62,000 nt of DNA from Chrysomallon squamiferum (taxonomy: Eukaryota > Mollusca > Gastropoda > Neomphalida > Peltospiridae), in contig CM022666.1 of assembly GCA_012295275.1 (NCBI GenBank), positions 12,455,275-12,517,274 on the forward strand, given 5' to 3'. The translations under genes were made by a program, and so were the position numbers. Shown here in pieces: positions 1-19,488 of the stretch. The notes under the pieces are model-generated. The model was given only the letters and a program-made list of their open reading frames with translations, was not told where the DNA came from and did not search any database. Each line of letters starts with the position of its first letter. Position 1 is the first letter of the stretch.

Positions 1-930
1 GGATTTCTTCAAACGTGATATTTTCTCCTGAATAGAAACCAGATATTGCGTATTTAAACAAAATTTTCCGGTTCCGGTAAAACATATAATTTGGGATATT
101 GTTTCTTCATAATAATATACAGTTTTGTGAGACAAAAAATTGTGTATTCCGCAACAATTACGGCTATTGCTAATTCATGTTATGAATTAGAGACTTAAAC
201 ATATACACATATATACATGCATACACATATACAAATATACAATACAAAAACACTATTACAGATGAACACAAACACACAGACGTATCGTTTTGTTGCAAAG
301 GCACAGGACTGCGCTTTGAAATATTTTTATTTTAAAAATATTTTACGTCCCTTACTCAGCGGCCCCAGCTCTCGCATAGTAAATGTTCCTTTTACTTCTT
401 TTTATTTTCTGACTCGGATTAACATGTTTTGAGTGGCTCAAAGAGTTAACAATTCCGTTAGCTTTTTTATATACCTTGACGTGTTTCCACCAGACTGACA
501 TAATCAGTAAGTTAATTTCATCTGTTATCGTCTATACGAAAAGATCTTTATACTACTACATTTTGCATTATCTCAAGTAATAATCATGTACATATGTCAC
601 TTTTGAAAACAGATTCCCAACCGATGATCCGCGGAAAAGCAAGAAGAAAAAACGTTTTTTTAAGTTGAACGATTTACTGACACCAGTCATGAGATTCCGA
701 AAAGCCGTTTCTGTGTTAAACCTTTACGTCCGACTATCTGACAAAACGAAAAGACAGAAAGCCAAATCAACAAGACTGTTTTCTACATCTGCCGTACAGT
801 TTCTCTTCTTTTTTTTTTATTCACAGTTAACTGAATTACAGATAGTTAAAGAATTTTATTGTTTTAGTTCCATGTTGCCTTACTGCCTAAAAACGATGAA
901 TTAATGTAAAACTGAGGTAGGATTTTGGGT
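1..930 (+). repeat. left arm of a large inverted repeat (R repeat, copy 1)
   Basis: This stretch recurs in reverse orientation at about 3440-4590. Shared landmarks include GGATTTCTTCAAACGTGATA at the window start (reverse complement near 4563-4582), the AATATTTTTATTTTAAAAAT segment near 320, and the ATCCGCGGAAAAGCAAGAAG segment near 628. Partial direct copies lie at about 2490-2740 and 17410-17930. The right part carries an ORF that stays open in three copies, described separately. I cannot assign it to a known repeat family. Confidence 0.75.
614..904 (+). other. conserved ORF of the R repeat, copy 1 (possible terminal exon)
   Basis: The frame is open from a 3' splice-like site (TTTTGAAAACAG, ending at 613) to a TAA at 904. 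It begins with a basic stretch (DDPRKSKKKKRFFKLNDLL) followed by TPVMRFRKAVSVLNLYVRL. No ATG is near its start, so it would need to be joined to an upstream exon. The same frame is open in copies at 3755-3464 (-) and 17588-17833 (+), and length differences in the T-rich stretch are multiples of three. The function is unknown, and it could be chance preservation in a young repeat. Confidence 0.35.
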
Positions 931-1159
931 TAAAAAAATCCTGTCTACACAAAAAAAAAAAAAAAAAAAAAAGAAGAAAACCACGAGTTAAACCTCAAGG
1001 ATACGCTGTAACGAACAGAAAAGAATGTGTTATGATAAAAACACAATTATCAGCACATGTAAACTAACAGTTACACATAAATATAAAACATGCAGTGTTG
1101 TAAGTAGTGATGTCAGTAACACATCCCACGACCAGTGTCGCCACTGAACAAAAACAATA

Positions 1160-1400
1160 TGTATCAATTGTGTCTATGGAACATTCTATGCGAATACAAA
1201 TTTCAAGTCTGAAGTAGCCACAGTATTAAATGACCCAGTTGTGATTGATGAGCTTTTAAAGTGCGGACCCTATAGCCTAGAGATCGTCAAAGGTCTGCCA
1301 CCCGGGTATAATTTCACTAAAGGTCTTACTCCGGTAGAATGTAAAGGAACCGATCGGTTTGGAAATACGAATTTCTGCAAGATCGTTCTCAATGTTACCA
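1160..1400 (+). pseudogene. HYR-domain pseudo-exon (copy of exon 6 of the HYR/CCP gene)
   Basis: The translated segment VIDELLKCGPYSLEIVKGLP and the following GYNFTKGLTPVE...DRFGNTNFCK closely match the intact HYR exon at 9731-9988. The 5' splice site (ACCA|GTATGT) is kept. The upstream end is damaged: no AG acceptor is found in frame before the NCVYGTFYANTNF segment, and a TGA lies just upstream. No signal-peptide exon precedes it, so it is probably a non-functional duplicated exon. Confidence 0.75.
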
Positions 1401-1630
1401 GTATGTATTCTATATTAAGAAAAATAAATTATTGCTTCCTGCAGAAAAAGTTTCTAAGTAATTTCATAAATAATATATTTAAAAGCTTTATTTATATTTT
1501 ATTGGTTATGTGACTTTTAAAGAAAAACAAAAATTAAAAACAACCCAGAAAACATTTAACTTTTTATGTTATTTCTTTGGCTTCAGTGAATTTAGAGTTT
1601 ACTATTATTATGATTGTTGTTCTTGTTGTT

Positions 1631-1710
<80 letters not shown>

Positions 1711-1739
1711 GAAGAAACTTCAAGTCCGAAGTATCCTAA

Positions 1740-2005
1740 AGTATGATATGGCCCAGTAATTGATGAGCAAGTTCATTCTCAATGTTACCAATTAGTATTT
1801 TATATTTATTTTAAGAAAAAATGATTATTACTTCTTGCAGAGGAATGTTTCTAAGAATTTCATGAATAATGTATTTAAAAACTTTATTTATATTCTGCTG
1901 GTAATGTGATCTTTAAAGAAAAAGAAGAATTAAAAACAACCAGAAAACATTTAACTTTTTATATTGTTTCTTTTGCTTCACTGAGTTTCGACTTTACTAT
2001 TATTA
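1740..2005 (+). pseudogene. internally deleted second HYR exon copy plus duplicated intron
   Basis: Bases 1740-1795 contain only the two ends of the HYR exon (CCAGTAATTGATGAGC joined to AAGTTCATTCTCAATGTTAC). The middle of the exon is missing. The intron sequence after it (TTACTTCTTGCAGAGGAATG and onward) repeats that at 1430-1580 and at 10028-10160. Exon plus intron were therefore tandemly duplicated and one copy then lost most of its coding part. Confidence 0.65.
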
Positions 2006-2034
2006 TTGTTGTTATTGTTATTGTCGTGTTATTA

Positions 2035-2110
<76 letters not shown>

Positions 2111-2111
<1 letters not shown>

Positions 2112-2316
2112 TCAGCACTATACTGCAACAGACCAAAGTTTAATGATAGGTTTGTTATAATACACTGTCATGATGGTTACAGTGTGGGGTGCTGGTGCTA
2201 CCTCACATGCAAATTCCATTTCAAACTGAAAGGAGCCGATCATATTCAGTGTCGTTCAGACCAAGAGCATTCTGGAGTAGTAGCCAAAGACAGACTAAAC
2301 CCACGTGTGCAGGTAG
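2111..2316 (+). pseudogene. sushi/CCP pseudo-exon (copy of exon 7 of the HYR/CCP gene)
   Basis: It starts at a kept acceptor (TATTTCAG) and reads CNRPKFNDRFVII then GCWCYLTCKFHFKLKGADHI, nearly identical to the exon at 10312-10536. After QCRS a deletion shifts the frame, so the last cysteine of the CCP fold is not encoded in phase. The donor CAG|GTAGGT is intact. It is followed by the same genomic context as a recent duplicate but is very likely a broken exon. Confidence 0.75.
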
Positions 2317-2489
2317 GTACGAAGAAATCTCGTATTTGTTACTACGTTTATAATCAATTATTCCAGTTTTGCAGAAATACGTTTCCTTTCACTTGCTGAT
2401 GTACATCTCCAAATGTCTCACTCTTTATTACTACTACAACTACTACTTCAATTATTATTATTATTGTTATTATTGTCGTTGTTGTTGTT

Positions 2490-2740
2490 GTTTCACACAG
2501 ACATCGCAGGAGAAAGTTTGACATTTTTTAATATGAACTCGGATTAACAAGTTTTGAGGGGCTCATAGAGTTAACAATTCCGTTTGCTTTTTTATATACT
2601 TTGGTGTGATTGCACCACACTGACATAATCAGTAAGTTAATTTCATCTGTTTTCGTCAATATGAAAAGATAATTATACTATTACGTTTGCATTATCTCAA
2701 GTAATAATCATGTAGATATGTCACTTTTGAAAACAGAAAT
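2490..2740 (+). repeat. R repeat, partial direct copy 2
   Basis: It matches 410-613 of the window in the same orientation and 3755-3965 in reverse (shared GACATAATCAGTAAGTTAAT and CATTATCTCAAGTAATAATC). The match stops at GAAAACAG, just before the ORF found in other copies. The sequence then changes into a transposase relic. Confidence 0.7.
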
Positions 2741-2789
2741 AAAGCCTCAATTTGGGCTATGCAAGTGAGATGCAACCTTTTGTTGTTAC

Positions 2790-3041
2790 GTTTTTTGGCA
2801 GTCTGGAAAAATTATTTTCTTTTTTCTTCATCTACTTCTCGTTGAGAAGTGTTAAAATCCTTTGTTACATTGCACTGTGAAAAGACAGTTTGAAACAAGA
2901 TGGAGTTCCAGACATGATGCTGTGCAAGTAATCCACGAAGAGTGTGACAACGTTATTGCAGACCTTCAACACCTGCTGGAAGGAGAATGTTCAAGTGAAA
3001 CCAAATCTGATGCAGGATCGCTACTGAACTCTATTTAATAG
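2790..3041 (+). pseudogene. hAT-superfamily (ZMYM1-like) transposase relic
   Basis: In pieces separated by frameshifts and stops one reads FFGSLEKLFSFF, then TRWSSRHDAVQVIHEECDNV and SSETKSDAGSLLNSI, then a stop. TRWS(A/S)R-DAV followed by ET-SDA-LL is the pattern I associate with hAT/ZMYM1-like proteins. It is a short broken fragment with no termini seen. The family assignment rests on memory of that motif. Confidence 0.5.
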
Positions 3042-3299
3042 TTCCCGTTTATAACTTTATTAAGTTTTTGGAACCCAGTTTTATCATCAGTGGAGAAAGT
3101 TTCAATGAATCGTAATAGCTTTTGTCTTCAAAAATGTTTCTCAACAACAGATTGTTGAAGATATCGTATTTTTAAACAGGTATATGAAAATTAATTAATT
3201 GTAATTGGCCCTAATAATAATAATAGATGGCTATAGATAGATTCCTATATATACATACTCATGTATGAGAGATAAAAATATAAACACTCACGGTTAAAG

Positions 3300-4008
3300 T
3301 TTTTATGTTTGGCATAGTAAAGCAAATTTCACAGCTGTCTTTACTTCTTAGTTTACCAGGCCGTGCGTTTGACATGATAACGTATTGCTACTGGTATAAT
3401 ATCAGAGATATTACACAGACTGTAAAATTATAATTGTAACCAAAATCCTACCACAGTTTTACATTAATTCATCGTGTTTAGGCAGTAAGGCAACATGGAA
3501 CTAAAACGATAAAATTCTTTAACTATCTGTAATTCAGTTGCCTGTGCATAAAAAAAGAAGAGAAACTGTACGGCATATGTGGAAAACAGTCTTGTTGATT
3601 TGGCTGTCTGTCTTTTCGTTTTGTCAGCTAGTCGGACGTAAAGGTTTAACACAGAAACGGCTTTTCGGAATCTCATGACTGGTGTCAGTAAATCGTTCAA
3701 CTTAAAAAAACGTTTTTTCTTCTTGCTTTTCCGCGGATCATCGGTTGGGAATCTGTTTTCAAAAGTGACATATGTACATGATTATTACTTGAGATAATGC
3801 AAAATGTAATAGTATAAAGATCTTTTCATATTGACGAAAACAGATGAAATTAACTTCCTGATTATGTCACTCTGGTGTAAACACGTCAAGGTAAATAAAA
3901 AGGCAAATGGAATTGTTAACTCTATGAGCCACTCAAAACATGTTGATCCGAGTTCATATTAAAAAATGTCAAACTTTCTCTGGCGATGTCTGAGTGAAAC
4001 AACAACAA

Positions 4009-4045
<37 letters not shown>

Positions 4046-4590
4046 AATAATATTTCAGCAAGTGAAAGGAAAACTGGAAAAATTGATTATAAGCTGAGAA
4101 AGAAAAAGAGTCAGAAAATAAAAAGAAGTAAAAGGAACATTTATTATGCGACAGCAGGGGCCGGTGTGTAGGGAACATAAAATATTTTTAAAATAAAAAT
4201 ATTTCAAAGCGCAGTCGTTGCCTATCCAACAAAAGGATATATGTTTGTGTCTGTGTGCGTGTGCCTGTATGTATGTATGTATGTACGTATGTCATTATAT
4301 ATATATATATTATGTTGTGTACGTATGTAATCATGATTTTGTATTGTGTATTTGTCTATGTATATGTATATGCGTATAGTATATATGTATGCATATTTAA
4401 GTCTCCAAGTCATGACATGATTTAACAATAGACTTATTTGTTGCAGAATACACAAAACGATTTGAAAAAACTGTATACGTATTATGAATAAAGAATTTGT
4501 ATGTTGTACCGGACCCGGAGAATATTTTTTAAATACGCCATATTCGATTTCTACTGCAGAAAATATCACGTTTAAAGAAGTCCAGAAGTT
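3300..4590 (-). repeat. right arm of the large inverted repeat (R repeat, copy 3)
   Basis: This is the reverse complement of 1-930, extended by about 120 bp (3310-3420) that also occurs in opposite orientation at 18745-18865. Together with copy 1 it forms an inverted repeat of roughly 0.9-1.1 kb arms around about 2.5 kb. A CAA/CAACAA run and a TA/TGTA-rich stretch distinguish the arms. Confidence 0.75.
3464..3755 (-). other. conserved ORF of the R repeat, copy 3
   Basis: On the minus strand it opens after GAAAACAG and ends with a TAA at 3464-3466. It differs from copy 1 by scattered substitutions (for example LADKTKRQTAK for LSDKTKRQKAK) and a 3-nt shorter T run, all in frame. The function is unknown. 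Confidence 0.35.
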
Positions 4591-4882
4591 ACCCAAATTT
4601 CTTTAAAGTAAGATGTAGGAATAAAACAAATGTAATTATACAGAAACTTCAAAGATAATTATGTTTTATTTAACGACGCATTCGATTCAGTATCTCCATG
4701 AAACTCGACCCTCTGCATAACGTTGGAATGCCCCGTTTTCCCAGAGTATTATGGGAACAGTGTTCTAAAAATAGATACAAATTCCAACCAGATATTCCTT
4801 CATTTATTGCACCCCCCTGTGAGAGAGAAAAAAATTAAGATAGCGTCGCCCATGAATTCGTGACATTGTTTACCTCCGTTCA

Positions 4883-5700
4883 TTGAGTTTTTTGCCCCCT
4901 GAGAGATTTAAATTTTCGAAATCACGCCGACTTATCGTGGAAAGAAAACCAGTAGAAAACATAAGTTTGGGAAGCGGAAGCTATCTCGTAAACAACAATT
5001 ACCATCTGCACGAGGAACCAAGAGAGACTGCCGAAACAAGCGAGGTCATTAAGGAAATGGAATCAATGGCTACTGGAGATTGGCAAGCACCAGGATCTTC
5101 CCCATCGATTTTCAAAAGGAAATTGGAACATGAAGATCGAGGTCATCCTCCATTTCTTACTGATGACAACTGTCTTTTTCTGCAGGTGACGAGTCTGAAA
5201 AAAATGTGTCGAAAATGTTCCATGTTTAAACTCCTCGTGTCATGGATCTTTAACTAACTGTCATTGTATGTGATCATTTGAAAAGCCCTGTTGTAAATTT
5301 GCAGACAGTTTGTGCCACTTGTGAAAAGGTGCGGAATGAGACATTGTTATCAAATCATGTAGGTGGCCAGGCAAGCAGATTTCCTTTCATCACCATCAGA
5401 CCAAAAACCACATCATGATCATTGTCCAAAGGGTCCTTCCAGTGGGTGTTTTTATCAGTGAGCATTGGCTGTAGGTGAACAAGCAGGCAACCGTGCTGAA
5501 AATGTGGGAACACCACTGTCAAAGGAAGTTGAGCAGTTTGTTAAGACAGTCTATATTCGACTTGGCGATAAAAATCTGTTGTGTCGATGTCTGAAAGGGA
5601 AACCCAAAGACAGACTTTGTGGGAAAATTAAGGGTGGACAGTTGGGTTGCAATGGCAGTGACTGAATTAAACGAGGGCTGTGAAAAATGGTGTATTACAG
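4883..5700 (+). pseudogene. MULE-like transposon relic
   Basis: An open stretch at 4883-5257 is preceded by CATTGAG with no ATG, and includes HEDRGHPPFLTDDNCLFLQ followed by a GTGACG donor-like site. From 5303 the frame reads TVCATCEKVRNETLLSNHVG. A stop-interrupted segment follows: DHCPKGPSSGCFYQ, stop, ALAVGEQAGNRAENVG, then LSKEVEQFVKTVYIRLGDKN and LLCRCLKGKPKD. The CPKG--S-C-YQ / YIRL-DK-LL-RCL-GK series resembles Mutator-like transposases common in invertebrate genomes. It is decayed, and the 4883-5257 part may be unrelated. Confidence 0.4.
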
Positions 5701-6759
5701 TAACTAATGGGGATTATTACCACCAAGTTTCAATTCTATAAGCACAACAAATTATGATTTTGTTTCTGGCCTACCTTCTCCCCTTAATACATATTTATAT
5801 GTCGTCATGCATAGAATTAGGTCAGATTAATGAGAAATGAACTGAGGGAAAGCATAATCGCTTAATACCAGAAACTATATTTAAATAATTATATAAACAA
5901 TAAAAAATCTCAAGATTTACTTTTTAAAAGAAATACGAATATCGTATCTGCAATATAGAAGTAAATGGACTGATTTTGAAAGTTTGCTTATAGAGAGATC
6001 ACACTAAAGTATTCTGTGTTTCTTAAAACAACTCTACAAACTAAACGATTCATTTACTTATTTGTTAATACATTTGTTTTCTATCTAAGAAAAGAAAATG
6101 GCTGCTTGCACTGACATCTGTGATAGTTCGTTCGCGCACAAAACTCCAATTAAAACTACATCATAATAAAATACGTTTAATTATTTTCAAAACAAATAAA
6201 AGGCACAAACTCCACCCTTTGTTAACTTTCACATGTGACCTTTAAGTAAGTAACTGTTTAGTTCGTAAAAGAGGATGAATCTAATATGCACCACGTGCTA
6301 AGAAATTAATTAAAATAAAATTATCTTCCATTTTTCTAAAGCTTTTTATGTAATAATTGCAGTAGAAACACATCCAGGGAGGAATATTAGCAAAGAAAAT
6401 AATTGTCTTTTAGATATAAAATAAATTAATATAAATATTAATTAAAGTGCCTTTGAAAATAACTGTAATTAATTCGGTTAAATTGCATCGTAAAAAGAAA
6501 TAAAACAATCTTTTATTTATATTACACTTATTAAAATTCTCATTTTCATAGATATTATACTAAAGTTAATTTAAAGATGTTGCTTAGCAATAAAAGATGT
6601 TTTTTTTACATCTGAATGTTTTTATAGACTAATTTAAATTTCAGTATAGAGTTTTAAATATTCCGCCTTTCGTTATTACAAAGATATCTTATAACATAAA
6701 GAAACATTTAAAGGTAGTGCAGTGCTTGGAGACTGTTCATTGAAAATATCTGTGGAACA
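5701..6759 (+). promoter_or_regulatory. AT-rich upstream region of the HYR/CCP gene
   Basis: No coding sequence is seen. About 5975-6759 recurs inverted at 16640-17410, so the promoter region was copied together with exon 1. TTATAACATAAAGAAAC (about 6690) is kept in both copies and could include the core promoter, which is inference. Bases 5870-6010 share a dispersed repeat with 20490-20620. Confidence 0.4.
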
Positions 6760-13638
<6,879 letters not shown>

Positions 13639-13890
13639 AAAAGTGATGAGTATTATTTATTTTATTATTATTGTTGTAGTTGTTATTAAATAAATAAATA
13701 AAACAGACATGATGTAACTAATGCATAAATAAAGTGGATAAAAACACAACCTGTGGTTTGCTTCATATTAGCGTATGACAAGAAGTGTAAGAAAAAATGT
13801 ACAGTAGCAGTCATGGGTATCTAAAGCAGAAGGGCTGAATGGGGACAATTTCCTTTGAGTTTTCTACGAAACCCAATACAACGTTTCCAT
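13639..13890. other. 3' flank of the HYR/CCP gene
   Basis: It contains the stop-proximal 3'UTR with two AATAAA signals (13689 and 13728). Nothing coding is seen before the CT array. Confidence 0.5.
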
Positions 13891-13894
13891 GAAA

Positions 13895-14130
<236 letters not shown>

Positions 14131-14484
14131 AGCGTCATTATATACTGACCTTTATAGAATAGGAAACAATGGATATTATTTCTCTATTATACACACAGAC
14201 AAACTGATCCTGGTGTTATTTCCCTTGCTCCTCTAGCCTCGTTCTCCGGAGATTTAGCTTTTCTCAAACAAAAACGATAAAGCTTACATCAATCAATAAC
14301 CACAGATTTTCTACATCAGTGAGATGATCTAAATTCGAATTAAGATCAAGAGCAAGCTGTTCTATTTGGCTATTAGTTCTCCCTAAAACGTATATTATAT
14401 TATATTACATAACATTTAACAAAATTCCAATCTAATACTTTTATAATTTAGTCGACGATAAAACACTATGTCAGTTTTCATTTT

Positions 14485-15240
<756 letters not shown>

Positions 15241-15788
15241 AGAAACCAAACTGATCGGATTGGCATCAACCAATCAGCGATCCGTACTTGTCAACGTGTT
15301 CAAAACGCACTTTTCATGAGAAAGAAAACAGACACGCCGTTCACATCCAGCCCTTTAATCTAATCTAAAAACAATTTGTATGTTGCAACTAATAAACTAA
15401 AATAGTTCAGTTTGCAGGTGTCAGTACAAACATATTGGTAAACATAAACGGATTCAAAGAAAATGATTTAAATTCTAAATACTGTATAAAGCTATAAATA
15501 CGAACAAATGTGTTGTACTTGTTCAGCAAACGACTTTTTTTGCGTATCATGGTAATTAGCGATTTTCGAATGAATGACTTCGCACCATCCAACTAATTGT
15601 TTTCCAGTGCAGAAGCACTTATATCATATCCCAACATTTCTGAGTCTATATTCATTGCAGCCATTGCTTAAGTACTCGAAACTTTGTTGTTTTTTAAACA
15701 ATGACGTCATTTATTGTTTTGAAAGAAAAGAATAACAACAAGGACAAAAATAATAATAATAGTAACCAATAATAATAATTTCATTTTT

Positions 15789-15789
15789 A

Positions 15790-15831
<42 letters not shown>

Positions 15832-15967
15832 TACACACACACAGAGAAACACACAAACACAGACACACTTAGGCATGCACAAAAACACACACTAGGACTA
15901 AGGTTGTAAAATTGATGAACTTAATAATCCATCATTTCAAAGATAAATATTTGTTCGTACAGTGTAA

Positions 15968-16035
<68 letters not shown>
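15789..16035. repeat. CA and TTA microsatellites
   Basis: A (CA)n run at 15789-15845 is followed by a (TTA)n run at 15968-16035. No gene is seen between 15240 and 16430. Confidence 0.85.
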
Positions 16036-16036
<1 letters not shown>

Positions 16037-16429
16037 TTATTATTATTTAGTTCCTATTTTAATTTTTTATTTAATTATTTATTTAATTATATTCTTACTA
16101 TATATGTACTGAAACCATTGCCAAATTATATTATAGTGCGCTTCAGTTTTTTCTGTCTTATCTAGTATCTAATTTGTGGAAACTTATACAGCTGTTGCAA
16201 TTTTATAATTTAGAAAACCTGATATAAATTTGTAATCAATGAAATATAAACTCAAAAAACATGTAAACATTTGATTCTGCTTTCATACAAAACTTTAGCA
16301 AAACTGTAGCATTTTATAAAGGTTTTAAAGCATATTCGCTTTTCACTCGTTAGTCGCTAATAAGAAAAACAGAAATATTGTGGCTCATTCAGAATCTTCT
16401 TTTCTCCAAAACAAAAAATTTCAAAGAAT

Positions 16430-17410
16430 ATTAACTATATTTTGAAAACACTGAAAAAAAAAAAAGAAAACAAGAAAAAGACAAGTAAACAGATGATAAC
16501 AAAAACCGCAGATTTTCCAGATACCTACAAATAATGCATAATACAAATAGGCTTCAATTTTATCAATTCATTCGATGATAAAAGCAGAATAAGGCTATGC
16601 TATTTTGAAGGAAAATTTAGTAATGATACAAACCTCTGCCATTGTTCCACAGATATTTTCATTGAACAGTCTCCAAGCACTGCACTACCTTTAAATCTGT
16701 TTCTTTATGTTATAAGATATCTTTGTAATAAGGAAAGGCGGAATATTTAAAACTCTATACTGAAATTTAAATTAGTCTATAAAAACATTCAGATGTAAAA
16801 AGAATATCTTTTATTGCTAAGCAACATCTTTAAATTAACTTTAGTATAATATCTATGAAAATGAGAATTTTAATAAGTGTAATATAAATAAAAGATTGTT
16901 TAATTTCTTTTTACGGTGTAATTAAACCGAATTAATTACAATTATTTTCAAACACATTTTAATACATGTTTATATTAATTTATTTTATTCTTAAAAGACA
17001 ATTATTTTCTTTGCTAATATTCCTCCCTGAATGTCTTTTTATTGCAATTATTACATTAAAAAAAATAAAACTATGAAAATGAAAGATAATTTTATTTTAA
17101 TTAATTTCTCAGCACGTACTCCATATTAGATTCATCCTCTTTTAATAACTAAACAGTTACGAACCTAAAGGTCACATAAAAAAGTTAACGAAGGGTGGAG
17201 TTTGTGTTTTTTATTTGTTCGGAACAGAATTAAACACATATTATTATGATATAGTTTTAACTGCGAACCACCGCGAATGAGCTATCCCAGGTGTCAGTGC
17301 AAGCAGCCATTTTCTTTTCTTAGATAGTAGCAGCTAACATGATATAGCTGCTACTTTGTATAATTGTTTTAAGAAACACAGAATACCTTCTCCATAAGCA
17401 AACTTTCAAA
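16430..17410 (-). pseudogene. inverted copy of the HYR/CCP promoter, exon 1 and start of exon 2
   Basis: Read on the minus strand, 17410-16480 matches 5975-6920. The ATG is at 16642-16640, followed by GCA GAG and a GT donor. The exon 2 copy starts at 16524 after a TAG acceptor and encodes VSGKSAVFVIICLLVFFLF, again signal-peptide-like, before running into a poly-T stretch. No HYR or CCP exon follows before the CT arrays. This is a truncated gene copy that may still be transcribed. Confidence 0.7.
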
Positions 17411-18865
17411 ATCTTAACAATAGAGTTAACAATTCCATTTGCCTTTTTATATACCTTGACGTGTTTACACCAGACTGACATAATCAGTAAGTTAATTTCA
17501 TCTGTTTTCGTCAATATGAAAAGATAATTACATTTTGCATTATCTCAAGTAATATTCATGTAGATATGTCACTTTTGAAAACAGATTCCCAACCGATGAT
17601 CCGCGGAAAAGCAAGAAGAAAAAACGTTTTTTTAAGTTGAACGATTTACTGACACCAGTCATGAGATTCCGAAAAGCAGTTTCTGTGTTAAACCTTTACG
17701 TCAGACTAGCTGACAAAACGAAAGGACAGAAAGCCAAATCAACAAGACTGTTTTCTACATCTGCCGTACAGTTTCTCTTGTTTTTTTATGAACAGGCAAC
17801 TCAGTTAAATTTGTTTGTTTTTACGGATAGTTAAAGAATTTTATCGTTTTAGTTCGGTGTTGCCTTACTGCCTAAAAACGATGAATTAATGTAAAACTGA
17901 GGTAGAATTTTGTGCTAAAAAACATGACGATTATATTATAAGACCGAAAAGAGCAAATATCAAATGATTTCACTCTAATAACAAGTTTGACATTATTTTT
18001 CAAGAAATGTGGTACATTTTTTTTTTTTCGTACTTTCTTTTTGTTTTCTTGTTGTAATTTAAAAATCTTAATTATAGAAGTGGATCATACTGTTTTACCC
18101 TGATAATAAATCTGTTTTCAACGCTGAAAACCAAAACAAGGCTGTAGTCATACTGAAATAAATAAATAAAGAAAGAAATGTACTATGGCATAGTCTGTTA
18201 TGAAATCTGGGTAATAAAAACCATGAGTGCAAATCTCTGATTAGGTAAAAAATGCTAGCGCGTGTCGCATAACAGAATCTATAATATTATGTTTTAAACT
18301 GAATAAAACAGTAACAAAAATAACCTTACGTAACCACATCATCTCCACTCACACACATATATAAACATAAAAACATTTTTAAAAGAAGATTGGTGAAGAA
18401 TGAAAATATAAAAATTATCAGGTAAAGAATGTCAATGATGAAGATGTGAATGACGTATGATGACGACGTCAATAGCAGCAGCAACAACAATTATAATCAT
18501 TAAACATTATAGTATATGTATATCATAATATACACGTTATGATAGTACACACAAGCGTATGTGTTTAAGTTTCTTAAGTAACCTACTTACATAAATACAA
18601 ACACTCGTGAATGCATTTTACTATTAAATGTGTATGTATCCATTAGTTATATCAAATGTTTAATGATCTACGTCACGAATGTTAATCATTTATGTAAGAG
18701 GTTACAATTATGATAGAAGAAAATTCTCAAGATACTGTTACCAGTAAAACCTGTGTAATATCACTGATTTTATAGCAGTAGCAATACGTTATCATGTGAA
18801 AGGCATGACCTGGTAAACTAAGAACTAAATAGTGCTGTGAAATATGCTTTACTATGCGAAAGATA
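17410..18865 (+). repeat. R repeat, copy 4
   Basis: 17410-17930 matches 440-930 directly. 18745-18865 matches the reverse complement of 3310-3420. Between these, about 800 bp have no counterpart in copy 3, so one copy gained or lost sequence. The copy abuts the inverted promoter duplicate at about 17410. Confidence 0.65.
17588..17833 (+). other. conserved ORF of the R repeat, copy 4
   Basis: The same reading frame as at 614-904 starts after GAAAACAG, keeps TPVMRFRKAVSVLNLYVRL and ends earlier because of an altered 3' part (stop at 17831-17833). The function is unknown. Confidence 0.35.
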
Positions 18866-19144
18866 AACTTAAGTGTGAGTGGTTTTATTTTTATTTTATT
18901 TTGTTTTGTTTTATTTTATTATTATTATTAATTATTATTATTTTTTATTTTTTAAATATAATTTATGGCTTGGTCCGTACTTCTTTGATTACGATGACAA
19001 AAAAAGAGATTTCCCGAATGCTTGTGAAAGTTTGTCTGCGTAACACACAGTGAAAACCAGTGTATTGTTCTTGGTAACGCAAATAAACAACATGAGGGAA
19101 AGGGCACCTGCTTAACTAAAAGTGATTACGAAACTTGACCGAAA

Positions 19145-19452
19145 ATGGTGCTGCATTCAAACGTGAATGTTGGGCAGCGCGTTGAAGTTTTACTGGATGG
19201 CATTATATACAGAGGAATTGTTAGATATAAAGGATGCATCGCAACAAAGAAGGGCGACTGGGTAGGAATTGAGTTTGACTTGCCAGGTACGCTAAACAGA
19301 TTTGATTTAAAATATTAAGTTTAATAAGTGTATGTTTAAAACAGTTTCGTTAAACAAGTATATTTTATTGTTCTTACAATATGAGTCTTACCTCTCATAC
19401 CTGTATATGTATATGTATGTATGTATCTATCTATAGACATTTATTGTTGTTG

Positions 19453-19488
<36 letters not shown>

